Positions 1 to 9,400 of a stretch of DNA of 35,754 bases are shown here, piece by piece. The first letter of the stretch is position 1; every line of letters begins with the position of its first letter. The notes beneath the pieces are model-generated. The model was not told the DNA's origin. It searched no databases and was given only the letters and a program-made list of their open reading frames with translations. The position numbers and the translations under genes were made by a program. The DNA comes from Bacteroidales bacterium (lineage in GTDB: Bacteria > Bacteroidota > Bacteroidia > Bacteroidales > UBA4181), in NCBI GenBank assembly GCA_031265445.1, contig JAISCQ010000055.1, positions 1-35,754 on the forward strand. Reading direction: 5' to 3'.

Positions 1-12
1 GGTTAATGACCC

Positions 13-43
13 GCGGTTATGAAAATCCGGCTTTTCAAGCCGC
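13..43 (+). repeat. Dispersed 31-bp repeat, copy 1
   Basis: These 31 bases recur exactly, in the same orientation, at 28086-28116. Both copies contain a small hairpin, CGGCTT-TTC-AAGCCG, and both are preceded by a GACC-type half palindrome. At 28070-28089 that part forms a perfect 20-bp palindrome, while here it is degenerate. Both lie outside genes. The repeat is seen directly. That it is a non-autonomous mobile or REP-like element is inference. Confidence 0.75.
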
Positions 44-152
44 AGAATCACTTATTAATTAGCAAAATCCATTATAAAGACTGTCTGCCAAATCTAAATA
101 ATATAATTTTGATGACATACTTAGGAGGTTTTTTTTACCGGCCGTCATTATA

Positions 153-184
153 GACCCTGACAGGTCTGCCGACCCTGTCAGGTC
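153..184. repeat. Paired CCTGACAGG/CCTGTCAGG hairpin
   Basis: Two 14-mers (GACCCTGACAGGTC at 153-166 and GACCCTGTCAGGTC at 171-184) differ at one base. Their cores are reverse complements and can form a 9-bp stem (156-164 with 174-182) over a 9-base loop. The same 9-mer core recurs at 219-227, 6061-6069 and, inverted, 25690-25698, so it belongs to a small dispersed family. It sits downstream of the oxidoreductase gene that ends at 271 and could assist termination there, but there is no U tract in the right place. Confidence 0.6.
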
Positions 185-216
185 GGGCGCTACTCCCGGT
201 ATCGGTGCGACACGCT

Positions 217-242
217 GACCTGTCAGGCTGCGAAGCTGCTGA
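217..242 (+). repeat. Dispersed 26-bp repeat, copy 1 (inverse of 25674-25699)
   Basis: These 26 bases occur as an exact reverse complement at 25674-25699. The copy ends 28 bases beyond the stop codon of the minus-strand oxidoreductase gene. The distal copy lies just beyond the stop of the GH125 gene. Both are therefore 3'-flanking elements with the same orientation relative to the gene they follow. It contains the CCTGTCAGG core. Confidence 0.7.
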
Positions 243-270
243 CGGGTCAACGAAGACTCTACCACCGCTG

Positions 271-3183
271 TCAGGGAGTCAGCGCCTCAAACAATACCTC
301 CACAGGGTGCTTTGCTTTCCTGCCTGTACCATGTTCGATGTGTTGGCGGCAACTGGTTCCCGGCGCGGCGATAATCGTATCTTCCGGCGTTTCGCGTACC
401 TGTGGAAAAAGCAGCAATTCGCCTATCCGCATCGAGAGATCGTAATGCTTTTTCTCGTAGCCAAACGAACCGGCCATGCCGCAACATCCTGTGTTCAATT
501 CGCGGACAGCGTAGTTTTCAGGTATGGAAAGCATATCGCGCGTAGCCTGCGTGGTGATGAGCGATTTTTGCTGACAGTGCCCATGAAAAGCGATATTGGC
601 CGCCCGGTCGGTAAACGACGAGGAACTGATCCGTCCCTGTTTCCACTCGCGAACTATAAACTCCTCGACGGTCAATGTATTGGGGGCCAGCTTTCCGGCA
701 GTTTCACGCAATGCAGGTGAAACCAGCTCGGGATATTCGTCACGGAAACTGAGGATGCACGACGGTTCGATACCGACCAGCGGAACCTTTTCCGAAACGA
801 GCTTACCGAACAAATCAACATTGTGATCGGCAATCTTCTGCGCTTTCCGTAACAGTCCCTTGGAAATATATGTCCGGCCACTCTCCCTGTGTTGCACTAT
901 TTCGATACGATACCCCAAACGGCGCAGCAATGCAACCGCTGAGATGCCAACAGGCACGTCATGGTAGCCGGTGAACTCGTCAATAAAAAGATACAGTCTG
1001 CCAACATGCTGCTTTATAGAACTTTCATTCGAAAAAGTAGGATGAGAAAGCCGTTTACGAAGACTGTACCTGTGAATTTGGGGAATCTTCCTTCGCGGAT
1101 CAAACCCCATCATTTTCGCCGTCAGCGAACATGCGGATATATGGTTGTACAATTTCGGCCACAGGCTGCCTGTTTTATTCAGTAAATTGATGTGCGCCAC
1201 CATCCGGGCACGGAAAGGCGTCCCGTTGCGGTCATAATCATGCTGTAGAAATTCGGCTTTTAATCTGGCCATATCCACATTTGAAGGACATTCGCTTTTG
1301 CATCCTTTACATGAAAGACAAAGATCCAGTACGTCAGACAGTTCTTTGCTTCCGAATGATGCATTTCCGTCATCCTGTAACAGGTATTCGCGAAGGAGAT
1401 TGGCGCGCGCGCGCGTGCTTAACTTTTCGTTGTGGGTAGCCATGTAGCTGGGACACATGGTTCCGCCGGCGGTATGCCATTTCCGGCAGTCGCCCGAACC
1501 GTTGCAACGCTCCACAGCCCGCATCATTCCAGCTGTCGACGAAAAATCGAAGACGGTTTTGATCTCCTTCACGGGACGTCCCGGTTCGTAGCGCAGCGAA
1601 GTATCCATCGGCGGGGTATCCGTGATCTTTCCCGGATTGAAAATTCCCTGCGGATCAAAATACTCCTTCACTTTTTTAAATAATCCGTACACATGATCAC
1701 CGTACATCAGCGGGATAAATTCGCCGCGAAGACGCCCGTCGCCATGCTCGCCGCTTAGCGAACCGCGGTATTTCTTCACCAGGACAGCCGTTTCGCGGGC
1801 AATCGTACGGAACAGCCTGACGTCTTCCTGGTCTTTGAGATTCAGTATCGGCCGCAGGTGCAGTTCGCCTGTGGCTATGTGTGCGTGGTATACGCAATGA
1901 AGCCCGTAGCGTTCCAGTAACTGTTTAAATTCGGCAATGCAGGCAGGGAGATCTTCGGGAAGGATGGCAGTATCCTCAATCACCGACACAGGCTTGGCAT
2001 CGCCCTTCATATTCGACAGCACGCCCAGCCCGGCCTTACGCAGCGCCCATACTTTGTTGACATCCGCGCCGGTAATGAGTGGAAAATGGTAACCGTACCC
2101 GGCCGTTTTCATGGCCTGTTCCAGGCGAACAGCCCGCTGACGGATGGTTTCCCCGTCATGGCCGGCAAACTCCACAATCAGGATCGCGCCGGGATTGCCC
2201 CGGACGAAAAAACGGTTGCGCTGCTGTAAAAGATTGTCCCCGGTCAGCTCCAGAATCACGCTGTCCATCAGTTCCACAGCTGTCGGGGCATGCTGAAGCG
2301 CCACCAGGTTGGCATGCAGCGCCTCGTCTACCGAATGAAGGTGGATGCACATTACAGCCGTCAATGGCGGAGGAAGCGGAACCACGCGCAGCTTCACCGC
2401 AGTGATGAAAACCAGCGTTCCTTCCGAACCGGCAATGAGCGGACAGAGATTGAACGGACGCTCGCCGCCAAACGGCTGCATATCCATAAGTTCATCGAGG
2501 GCGTAACCGTTGTTGCGCCGCCGTATGCCGGGCTTGGGAAACTGTTCGCTGATTTCCGACCGGTTAAGCGTGTCGGACAATAGCTCTTTCACATTCCTGT
2601 AGATGTTGTTTTCTAATGCGTTACCCTTTGTTTTCTCATCAAATGCTTTCATATCCATGTCGGCAAATTCCACCTCGCTGCCATCGCTCAGCAGGGCTTT
2701 AACCGCCAGGGTATGGTCGCGCGTGCTACCGTATACGAGCGAATGTAAACCGCACGAATTGTTGCCTACCATCCCGCCGATGGTACAGCGGTTGGATGTG
2801 GACGTTTCCGGTGCGAAAAATACACCATGAGGCTTCAGGTAACGGTTTAATTCATCAGGAACCACACCCGGTTCCACCCAAACCCAGCCTTCGTCAAAAT
2901 TTTCATCCAGGATACGGGTCATGTACCGCGAGACGTCCACGATCAATCCGCCGCCTACTACCTGACCTGCCAATGACGTGCCGCCCGCCCTCGGTACCAG
3001 GCTGACGCCTTCGCGACGGGCCTTATCGATCAGCAGGCGGACATCGGCGGCATCTTCAGGATAAGCCACAGCCAGCGGCAATTCGCGATAAGCTGACGCA
3101 TCGGTTGCATAAACCGTCCGGTCAATGATATCCGTATGAAAGCTGCCGCGAAAGCCGTCGGGTTTGGAAAGATCGGAAGACAT
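271..3183 (-). CDS. FAD-linked oxidase / Fe-S cysteine-rich domain protein (GlcD-GlpC type)
   Basis: This is probably a flavin-dependent 2-hydroxyacid (D-lactate or glycolate type) dehydrogenase passing electrons through Fe-S clusters. The N-terminal half is a FAD-binding PCMH-type domain: RAGGTSLAGQ near residue 70 and GMVGNNSCG near 140 are flavin-contacting motifs. It is followed by a FAD-oxidase C-terminal domain with SGEHGDGR near residue 480. The last 400 residues carry ferredoxin-like Cys groups (CNGSGDCRKW and CLSCKGCKSECP) and two cysteine-rich redox motifs, one ending LNTGCCGMAGSFGYE. At about 970 residues it has the usual length of the single-chain fusion. A TTG 12 bases upstream also keeps the frame open, but ATG at 3183 (MSSDLSKPDG) is preferred. 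It follows folD by 33 bases on the same strand, so cotranscription is likely. The substrate cannot be read from the sequence. Confidence 0.88.
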   Translation of the reverse strand: MSSDLSKPDGFRGSFHTDIIDRTVYATDASAYRELPLAVAYPEDAADVRLLIDKARREGVSLVPRAGGTSLAGQVVGGGLIVDVSRYMTRILDENFDEGWVWVEPGVVPDELNRYLKPHGVFFAPETSTSNRCTIGGMVGNNSCGLHSLVYGSTRDHTLAVKALLSDGSEVEFADMDMKAFDEKTKGNALENNIYRNVKELLSDTLNRSEISEQFPKPGIRRRNNGYALDELMDMQPFGGERPFNLCPLIAGSEGTLVFITAVKLRVVPLPPPLTAVMCIHLHSVDEALHANLVALQHAPTAVELMDSVILELTGDNLLQQRNRFFVRGNPGAILIVEFAGHDGETIRQRAVRLEQAMKTAGYGYHFPLITGADVNKVWALRKAGLGVLSNMKGDAKPVSVIEDTAILPEDLPACIAEFKQLLERYGLHCVYHAHIATGELHLRPILNLKDQEDVRLFRTIARETAVLVKKYRGSLSGEHGDGRLRGEFIPLMYGDHVYGLFKKVKEYFDPQGIFNPGKITDTPPMDTSLRYEPGRPVKEIKTVFDFSSTAGMMRAVERCNGSGDCRKWHTAGGTMCPSYMATHNEKLSTRARANLLREYLLQDDGNASFGSKELSDVLDLCLSCKGCKSECPSNVDMARLKAEFLQHDYDRNGTPFRARMVAHINLLNKTGSLWPKLYNHISACSLTAKMMGFDPRRKIPQIHRYSLRKRLSHPTFSNESSIKQHVGRLYLFIDEFTGYHDVPVGISAVALLRRLGYRIEIVQHRESGRTYISKGLLRKAQKIADHNVDLFGKLVSEKVPLVGIEPSCILSFRDEYPELVSPALRETAGKLAPNTLTVEEFIVREWKQGRISSSSFTDRAANIAFHGHCQQKSLITTQATRDMLSIPENYAVRELNTGCCGMAGSFGYEKKHYDLSMRIGELLLFPQVRETPEDTIIAAPGTSCRQHIEHGTGRKAKHPVEVLFEALTP

Positions 3184-3216
3184 GGAAAAACGCAAGATCG
3201 TGTGAGGTCTTCACAT

Positions 3217-4086
3217 TTACCTTTCCGCTGCCTGCAATGTATTCCGCAACAGCGAAACAATGGTCATCGGGCCTACCCCGCCGGGAACAGGCGTAATGTA
3301 GCTGCATTTGGGCGCTACTTCATCGAATTTCACATCGCCTTTCAGTTTCCATCCCGACTTTGTTTCCGTCGATGGAACACGTGTTGTTCCCACATCGATG
3401 ATCACTGCGCCTTCCTTCACCATGCCGGCCGTTACAAATTCAGGATGGCCAAGGGCTGCAATGATGATATCCGCCTGACGGGTAATTTCGGGAATATTCT
3501 GCGTCCGACTGTGGCAAATGGTAACCGTTGCATCACCCGGAACGGCTTTCCGGGCCATCAGCATGCTTACAGGCTTGCCCACGATATTGCTGCGGCCAAG
3601 CACTGCGCAATGCTTTCCGCGGACATCAATCCCGTAGCGGTTCAGCAGTTCCATGATCCCTGCCGGCGTTGCCGAAACAAAGCAGGGCAAGCCGATCATC
3701 ATGCGTCCCACGTTCACCGGATGGAATCCGTCCACATCCTTCGACGGCGAGATGGCTTCAATAATCTTTTGTTCGTCGATATGCCCGGGGAGCGGCAGCT
3801 GCACAATGAACCCGTCGATATCGCTATCGGCATTGAGTCCGTCGATACAGCGAAGCAATTCTGCTTCCGTAACATCGTCCCCGCAGCGTATCAGTGTAGA
3901 TTTGAACCCCACCTGCTCGCATGCTTTTACTTTGTGCGCCACGTACGTCTCGCTGCCGCCGTCGTGTCCTACCAGCACGGCAGCCAAGTGAGGGGGCCTG
4001 AGCCCGCGCGATTTCATCACATCTACGTCTATTTTTATTTCGGACTTTATTTCGTCGGCAATCCGTTTTCCGTCTATCAACTGCAT
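3217..4086 (-). CDS. folD: Methylenetetrahydrofolate dehydrogenase / cyclohydrolase FolD
   Basis: This bifunctional cytoplasmic enzyme interconverts 5,10-methylene-, methenyl- and 10-formyl-tetrahydrofolate, using NADP, for purine and formyl-Met synthesis. The 289-residue length is typical. The catalytic segment [11 protein letters not shown] lies near residue 50 with the expected Tyr and Lys. The NADP-site motif [14 protein letters not shown] lies in the middle, and the family ending [15 protein letters not shown] is intact. The start ATG is preceded by only 49 bases after the DUF3467 gene, with no TAnnTTTG box between them. It is therefore probably read from the promoter upstream of the glycosyltransferase gene. 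Confidence 0.96.
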   Translation of the reverse strand: MQLIDGKRIADEIKSEIKIDVDVMKSRGLRPPHLAAVLVGHDGGSETYVAHKVKACEQVGFKSTLIRCGDDVTEAELLRCIDGLNADSDIDGFIVQLPLPGHIDEQKIIEAISPSKDVDGFHPVNVGRMMIGLPCFVSATPAGIMELLNRYGIDVRGKHCAVLGRSNIVGKPVSMLMARKAVPGDATVTICHSRTQNIPEITRQADIIIAALGHPEFVTAGMVKEGAVIIDVGTTRVPSTETKSGWKLKGDVKFDEVAPKCSYITPVPGGVGPMTIVSLLRNTLQAAER

Positions 4087-4135
4087 GTTATTTTAATTTT
4101 TGATGAATGATGTGAAAATATATTGCGACCCTCTG

Positions 4136-4456
4136 TCAGTTATAACCCAGCGGGGCAAAACCCGGCCCGCGGTCATCCACTTTTACCGTCCCGTGGACGG
4201 TTTCAAATTTCGACATGTTCTCGCCCAGAGCAAGCAGCAAACGCTTGGCATGTTCGGGCGTGAGGATGATGCGCGATTTCACTTCCGCTTTCGGGATGCC
4301 GGGCATGATGCGGATAAAGTCCAGCACAAATTCCGACGACGAGTGCGATATGATGGCCAGATTGGAATAAATCCCCTGGGCGATCTCGTCTTTCAACTCG
4401 ATGTTGATCTGATTCAGATTCTGGTTTTGATTCTGGTTTTGATTTTGGTTCTCCAT
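4136..4456 (-). CDS. DUF3467 family protein
   Basis: This is a small (106-residue) conserved protein of unknown function, common in Bacteroidota and other phyla. After a low-complexity Asn/Gln leader made of six NQ pairs, the recognisable DUF3467 core begins with INIELKDEIAQGIYSNLAII. It continues through EFVLDFIRIMPG and the family hallmark SRIILTPEHAKRLLLAL, ending in a short PGFAPLGYN tail. The NQ leader is encoded by a CAAAAC/CAGAAT hexanucleotide run and could vary in length. Its first 254 coding bases lie inside the 3' part of the upstream glycosyltransferase frame, shifted by one base. folD follows 49 bases later. The function is not known to me, and the family name is all the sequence supports. 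Confidence 0.88.
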   Translation of the reverse strand: MENQNQNQNQNQNLNQINIELKDEIAQGIYSNLAIISHSSSEFVLDFIRIMPGIPKAEVKSRIILTPEHAKRLLLALGENMSKFETVHGTVKVDDRGPGFAPLGYN

Positions 4457-5921
4457 GATATTTTGAATGATAAGAAGATTGGTGACTTTTCCTGGAATTT
4501 CCGGTTTTCAGAAATTCGGTAAATTTGATTTTCCGCGCGGCAAAGAGGCTCATCCTGAGCAGCAGCAATCCGTGACGAAACCGGCTGATTTGCGTGGAAC
4601 CGTAGGCGCGATCCCTGTAGCGTATGATCAGTTCGACGATCTTGAGGTTTTGCTTGGCGGCGCCAAAGAGAAGGTCAAAATCGCCGAAGGGGTCGAAATT
4701 ACCGAAATAGGAACGATTGTCCCTGATGGTTTCATAATCTCTGCGAAACAGCGCTTTCGTGCCGCACAGCGTATCTTTCAGGCGCTGCCCCAGCAGGTAG
4801 GAGAAAAACCATCCGAAAAACTTGTTGCCCAGCAAATTCAGAAAGCGCATGGCATTTTTCTCCATCGGATAAACCAGCCTGCATCCGTTGATGAACTCGC
4901 CCCTGTTATGATACAGCGCCTGATAGAATTTCGGCAATTCTTCGGGCGGCATGGTCAGGTCGGCATCCAGAATCATCAGCGCTTCACCCGTTGCGGCGTC
5001 AAAAGCTTCGCGCACAGCATTCCCCTTTCCTTCCCCGGTTTGGCGCATGACCCTGATGTCCTTTTCCGGAAACGCAGCCTGTACGCGGCATATTTCTTCG
5101 TAGGTGCAGTCGGAAGAATGTCCCTCGATAAAGATAAATTCCTGATGCGTACCGAAAACGGGCGTCCGGCGGATGGCATTTTCGATGTTCCCCCGTTCGT
5201 TGCGTGCGGGAATGATGATGGACACCGAAAAGGGACGTTCCTCATGCAGTATCGGACGCGAAACGTGCAGGTTGACAAGTCCCAGGCGGTTGAATCCCGG
5301 CAGGTTAGCCAGCAATCCGTTCAACAGGCCGTGCAGCAGCGGAATATAGGCGGGCAGCAGGATTTTCCGTTCCATCCGTATCGTCTGGAAGCCTTCCAGC
5401 TGCAACAGTCCTTCCGTATCCTTTACGGAAAACCAGTTCGCATTGGGTTGCTTCTGTTTCAGGCCGATCCGTTCCAGTAACTTGATCACGGGTTCCCAAA
5501 GGAAGCTGTATTGCGTGATTACCACGCGCGTCTGCGGATGGCACAGCCTGCGAATGTTGTGAATGGCCTTCTGCGCATCCCACAGGCATCCCATCAAATC
5601 GCTGAGAATGATGTAATCGAAAGTGTCGCTGCCGGTCTGTAACGTTTCCACGTCGTCTACGGCGAAATGAAGACGGGGATATTTCCGTCGCGCCAAATCA
5701 ATCACTTCCGGCACAAGGTCGATACCCATTCCGAAAGCCGGTTTTACGGCATGCAGCAAATTACCGCTCCCGCAACCGATCTCGATCACTCTTTTCCCCG
5801 GCGGGATGATGAACGAACAGTAGCGCTCCAGCATACGATGGTAGAAGGCATTCCGCTTGTTCCACCTTTCCCGCTTCCACACCGTTTCCCGATAAAACGC
5901 ACTTATTTCTTCCTTAGTCAT
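4203..5921 (-). CDS. SAM methyltransferase - GT2 glycosyltransferase fusion
   Basis: This two-domain protein probably modifies a surface glycan or lipid. Residues 1-220 are a class I SAM methyltransferase (VIEIGCGSGNLL at 45-56, VDDVETL near 88-94). Residues 230-470 are a family 2 glycosyltransferase of the dolichyl-phosphate-mannose-synthase type (SVSIIIPARNERGNIENAI at 232-250, GEGKGNAVREAF, ILDADL with Asp319/Asp321 as metal ligands, CGTKALFRRD). I chose ATG 5921 because a TAnnTTTG box lies at 5952-5959 and because the frame further upstream only translates repeat DNA into Cys/Ser/His-rich sequence. The frame stays open about 100 residues past the GT2 homology, through the whole intergenic gap and into the DUF3467 gene. 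That tail (Ser/Lys/Glu/His-rich) looks non-homologous and suggests a lost stop codon. Confidence 0.85.
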   Translation of the reverse strand: MTKEEISAFYRETVWKRERWNKRNAFYHRMLERYCSFIIPPGKRVIEIGCGSGNLLHAVKPAFGMGIDLVPEVIDLARRKYPRLHFAVDDVETLQTGSDTFDYIILSDLMGCLWDAQKAIHNIRRLCHPQTRVVITQYSFLWEPVIKLLERIGLKQKQPNANWFSVKDTEGLLQLEGFQTIRMERKILLPAYIPLLHGLLNGLLANLPGFNRLGLVNLHVSRPILHEERPFSVSIIIPARNERGNIENAIRRTPVFGTHQEFIFIEGHSSDCTYEEICRVQAAFPEKDIRVMRQTGEGKGNAVREAFDAATGEALMILDADLTMPPEELPKFYQALYHNRGEFINGCRLVYPMEKNAMRFLNLLGNKFFGWFFSYLLGQRLKDTLCGTKALFRRDYETIRDNRSYFGNFDPFGDFDLLFGAAKQNLKIVELIIRYRDRAYGSTQISRFRHGLLLLRMSLFAARKIKFTEFLKTGNSRKSHQSSYHSKYHGEPKSKPESKPESESDQHRVERRDRPGDLFQSGHHIALVVGICAGLYPHHARHPESGSEIAHHPHARTCQAFAACSGREHVEI

Positions 5922-5951
5922 ATAGACGATTTGACCGTTTCGATTTCCCCG

Positions 5952-5959
5952 CAAAATTA
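5952..5959 (-). promoter_or_regulatory. Bacteroidota -7 box for the methyltransferase-GT2 operon
   Basis: On the minus strand this reads TAATTTTG, matching TAnnTTTG, 30 bases upstream of the ATG at 5921. No convincing -33 TTG is seen at the best spacing. It supports the start at 5921 and the reading of the four genes down to 271 as one unit. Confidence 0.5.
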
Positions 5960-6088
5960 TAAAAAAATCACTACCGATCGATCCCGGCGGACCTGTTATT
6001 TCCTTTTCCGGTTTTGCGAAAGCAGGGTATGATTTTTTTCGACCATGACCCCTATTTGACCCTGTCAGGATTGTTTCCCGCATGTTTG

Positions 6089-6195
6089 CACAATGGGATG
6101 AACAATGGGGTGAACAATGGGGCGAACAATGGGGCGAACAATAGGGCGAACAATAGGACGAACAATAGGACGCACACGCAGGGCGAACAATAGGG
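6089..6195. repeat. 12-bp tandem array, unit GGCGAACAATAG
   Basis: About nine imperfect head-to-tail copies of a 12-bp unit (variants GGTGAACAATGG, GGCGAACAATGG, GACGAACAATAG) run up to a GGGCGCAC palindrome. Copies drift gradually from GATGAACAATGG on the left to GGCGAACAATAG on the right, as expected from slippage and unequal exchange. Because 12 is a multiple of three the array stays open as a Cys/Ser/His-rich frame, which is an artefact. Confidence 0.8.
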
Positions 6196-6285
6196 CGCAC
6201 ACACAGGTGCGCCCCTACATTGTCGTTACCGTGATCAATAATATCAATAATATCACAACGTAGGGGCGAACCTGTGTGTTCGCCC
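6193..6285. repeat. GGGCGNAC...GTNCGCCC palindromic element pair
   Basis: There are two 8-bp-stem hairpins: GGGCGCAC-ACACAG-GTGCGCCC (6193-6214) and GGGCGAAC-CTGTGT-GTTCGCCC (6264-6285). They are arranged so that 6206-6223 and the 18 bases ending near 6272 are also near-perfect inverted repeats (CGCCCCTAC/GTAGGGGCG). Similar GTAGGGGCG...CGCCC elements are widespread intergenic REP-like repeats in many phyla. A further half copy (CCTGTGTGTTCGCCC) follows at 6289-6303. Confidence 0.75.
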
Positions 6286-6492
6286 TAACCTGTGTGTTCG
6301 CCCATGTCATATAACAAAGCCATCCCGCGCACAGTATAATTTGAAATTACACATTAATTATATACATTAATTATATTATAACACGAGATATTCAAAAATA
6401 GATTGCATCACCAGCATTATTTTTTGCTGCCTTCTGCAGTTCCCCCCGAAATCTCAAAAATTTTCTCACTGTCTTGTGTCCCCGGCAGCTAT

Positions 6493-9400
6493 TTATCTCA
6501 TATTCTTCAACAGGCACAAATAAGCGTCTTCCAGATTCGGTTCTGCCGGAACCGCGTTTTCAAACGGTTGCAGGCTGGCCAGATAGCGTACCTGGATGGT
6601 ATCGCCGTCCTGGATATGGTGCACCACCATCGTTTTATCGAGCGATGTATCGAACTCATCCGTGCCGATGCGGAAATTCCAGACTTTCCCGGCGGCTAAC
6701 CTTACCATATCGGCCGGGTTGCCGAAATATTTCATATCGCCCCTGTCCACCACTACCACCTGGTTGCACGAACTGGAAATATCCTCGATGATATGGGTGG
6801 AGAAGATCACCACGCGTTCGCGGCTTAATTCTACCAGCAGGTTGCGGAAGCGGATGCGTTCGCGCGGATCCAGGCCGGCGGTAGGCTCGTCCACGATGAG
6901 GATACGCGGCAGGTGCAGCAGGATGAGGGCAATACCGATGCGCTGCTTCATTCCGCCGGAGAACGAGCCGATCCTGTCGTCGCGACATTCGTACATGTGC
7001 ACGGCTTTCAGCACGTATTCGACGCGCTCGCCACGCAGTTTCCCGTCAACAACGCCTTTCAGGATAGCCTGGTAGTCAAGGAATTCCCAGGAGGTCATGT
7101 TTTCGTAGGTGCCAAATTCCTGTGGCAGGAATCCGATCAGGCTTTGCAACTCCTCGCGGTACACGCGGGTATCGAGGCCATTGATCCGGATGCAGCCGTA
7201 GCTTTGCTCCAATATGCCGCATACAATGCGCATCAGTGTCGACTTGCCTGCGCCGTTTGGGCCCAGCAGTCCGAACATACCGGTTTTAATCTCAAACGAT
7301 ACGCCGCGCAACGCTTTGAATGGCTTGCGCTTCTTCCCGATGACGGGGATGCTTTTCACCAGCCGGTACCAAATGCGGCGAAGGCGTCCCCTGGCGCGTT
7401 CCACATTGATATTCTGATCGTAAAGTTTGCGTGAAGTACGGTAAATGACGGCGCACAGCGCCCAGATAACAGCTGTGACAATGATCAGGTTGGGGTTGTC
7501 CATCCGGCGATAGAGCGCAAACAGCGTGGCAAGCGGGATACCCCACCATACCAGCCGGCTGATCCACCGTACCCGGCGTTTTCCCGCGAAACGGTAATCG
7601 AGGTACTGGCGTATTCTTTTCCACAGGTGGAGCGCCCCGGCATATACGGCAAACGAAAGGAGAAACGTCCAGAAACGTTTCTCGATGGCAAAATATGCGA
7701 ACCACGCGCCGAACAGCAGCAACCCGAATTGCCATGTCAGCCCGGCCAAATCTTTCAACGAACGGAATGCGCTGCTTATTCCGAGCCGTTGACGAATTTT
7801 CAGTCCGCTCATCCATTGACGGCGGAAACGTCCCGGCCAGTCGTAAATCTTCACCAGGTTGCGCACATCGATGCTGATCGGGTCGTCGGGCGCAATCAGC
7901 CTGGTACGGGCGCGACGCAGGCTGGCTTGCATGAAATAAGTCAGTCCGGGAATAAGGATCACCAGTCCGACTAAGTAAATGGACTGCCATAAAAGGGTTT
8001 CGGCATAACGGTAGATGCAGAACACGCCGGCGACAAACAGGATGAGGTGGAAGATTTTCATTCGCAGCGGAAGGGTACGGTACCATTTCAGCGTATTTTC
8101 GAGACCCATGCATGCGGACGGTACGAGGATCAGCGTGAGCAGCGCCGAGAACGATAACCCGCCGATAACCGTAATGGCAAACGGCGCCCCGATAGCCCCG
8201 GCATATTCCGATTTGCCCATCGCTAACGGGAACATGGCGACAATGGTAGTGATCGACGTGATGAGGATCGGGCGGACGCGCGACAAACCGGCCGTCATCA
8301 GTGCACGGTTACGGCGATAGCCTTGCCTGCGCAGGATATTCGAGTAGTCGATGAGGATGATGCTGTTGTTGACCACCACGCCCAGCAGGATGAGAAAGCC
8401 GGTGAGCGTGTTGGTGTTCAGCAGGCTGTTGCCGGTGACCAGCAGCGCCAGCAGCGAGCCGATGGCGGCCAGCGGGATGGAGAACAGCAGCACAAACGGC
8501 GTGGAAAACGACTCGAACACCGACGCAAGGATCATGAAAATGAGGATAAAAGCCGCCAGCAACAGGAACTTGAAATCGCCGAGGATGTCCTCCTCGTGAA
8601 ACACCTGCACGGCAATGCCCGCAGGCAGGTTATAATTTGCAACCAGCAGGTCGATATCCGCGCGGTATCCTTCCAGCAGGTTTTTGGACGATTCCACCTC
8701 CCGCGAAAAACTGTAGAATACCTCGATTTGCTTGTCCTGATTCACGCGGTATATCTGCGAACGCCCGCGTCCGCGGTTGATCGCGGCCAAATCCTTCAAT
8801 TCGTGCAGGCCTCCGTTGGCATTGCGTATCTGTACGGCGCGCAGGTCATCGATGGTCTTTTCTTTCCGCTTCGTTTTTTCTTCCTCCTCTTCGGGAATAT
8901 TGTTACGGATCACAATATCGTAAGTCTCTTCGCCTACCTTGAAGGTCGTTCCGGATTGCATTTCGGGATTCAGCGACATCAGCCCCTGCGTAATATCAGC
9001 CTGCGTGATGCTGTACGAACTGAGCAGGATCGGATCGAAGTTCAGCAGCAGTTCCGGTTGACGGCGGTCGAACGACACGCGCGAATTTCTGATATAGTCC
9101 TGTTCATCCAGATAATAGCGCATATCCTCGGCCACCACCTGCATCAAATCGAAATCAGAACCTTTGATCACAATGCGTTCGCGGGTGTCTCCTATGCCCA
9201 GCATATACATGAACCCGGCCATGCCGCTTATCGCCGACCCGCCGCCGTCACCGCTTACGCCGCTCGACAGCGAGACTTCCGCGCCGTTGATGTTCTGCAA
9301 CCTCCGCTGCACCTCCGCTTTGATGTCGGCAATGTTCCGTTTCCCGGTCTTCCGGTAATCTTCCGTCAGTGTCAGCGTCAGTATCGCTTCTTTTTCCTGT

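Larger units (their letters stand above)
5922..6492. other. Gene-free, repeat-rich gap between two minus-strand genes
   Basis: This gap holds a promoter box (5952-5959), a CCTGTCAGG core (6061-6069), a 12-bp tandem array (6089-6195), two GGGCG-type hairpins (6193-6214 and 6264-6285), and an AT-rich stretch (6320-6400). I see no gene. Open frames crossing it are translated repeat. No good rho-independent terminator for the RND-ABC gene (stop at 6493) is visible. Confidence 0.7.

Noticed and set aside
5922-6200. N-terminal extension of the methyltransferase-GT2 frame with repeated CSPHCSPH
   Set aside because: It looks like a metal-binding peptide, but it is only the 12-bp tandem array translated, and the -7 box at 5952-5959 lies inside it.
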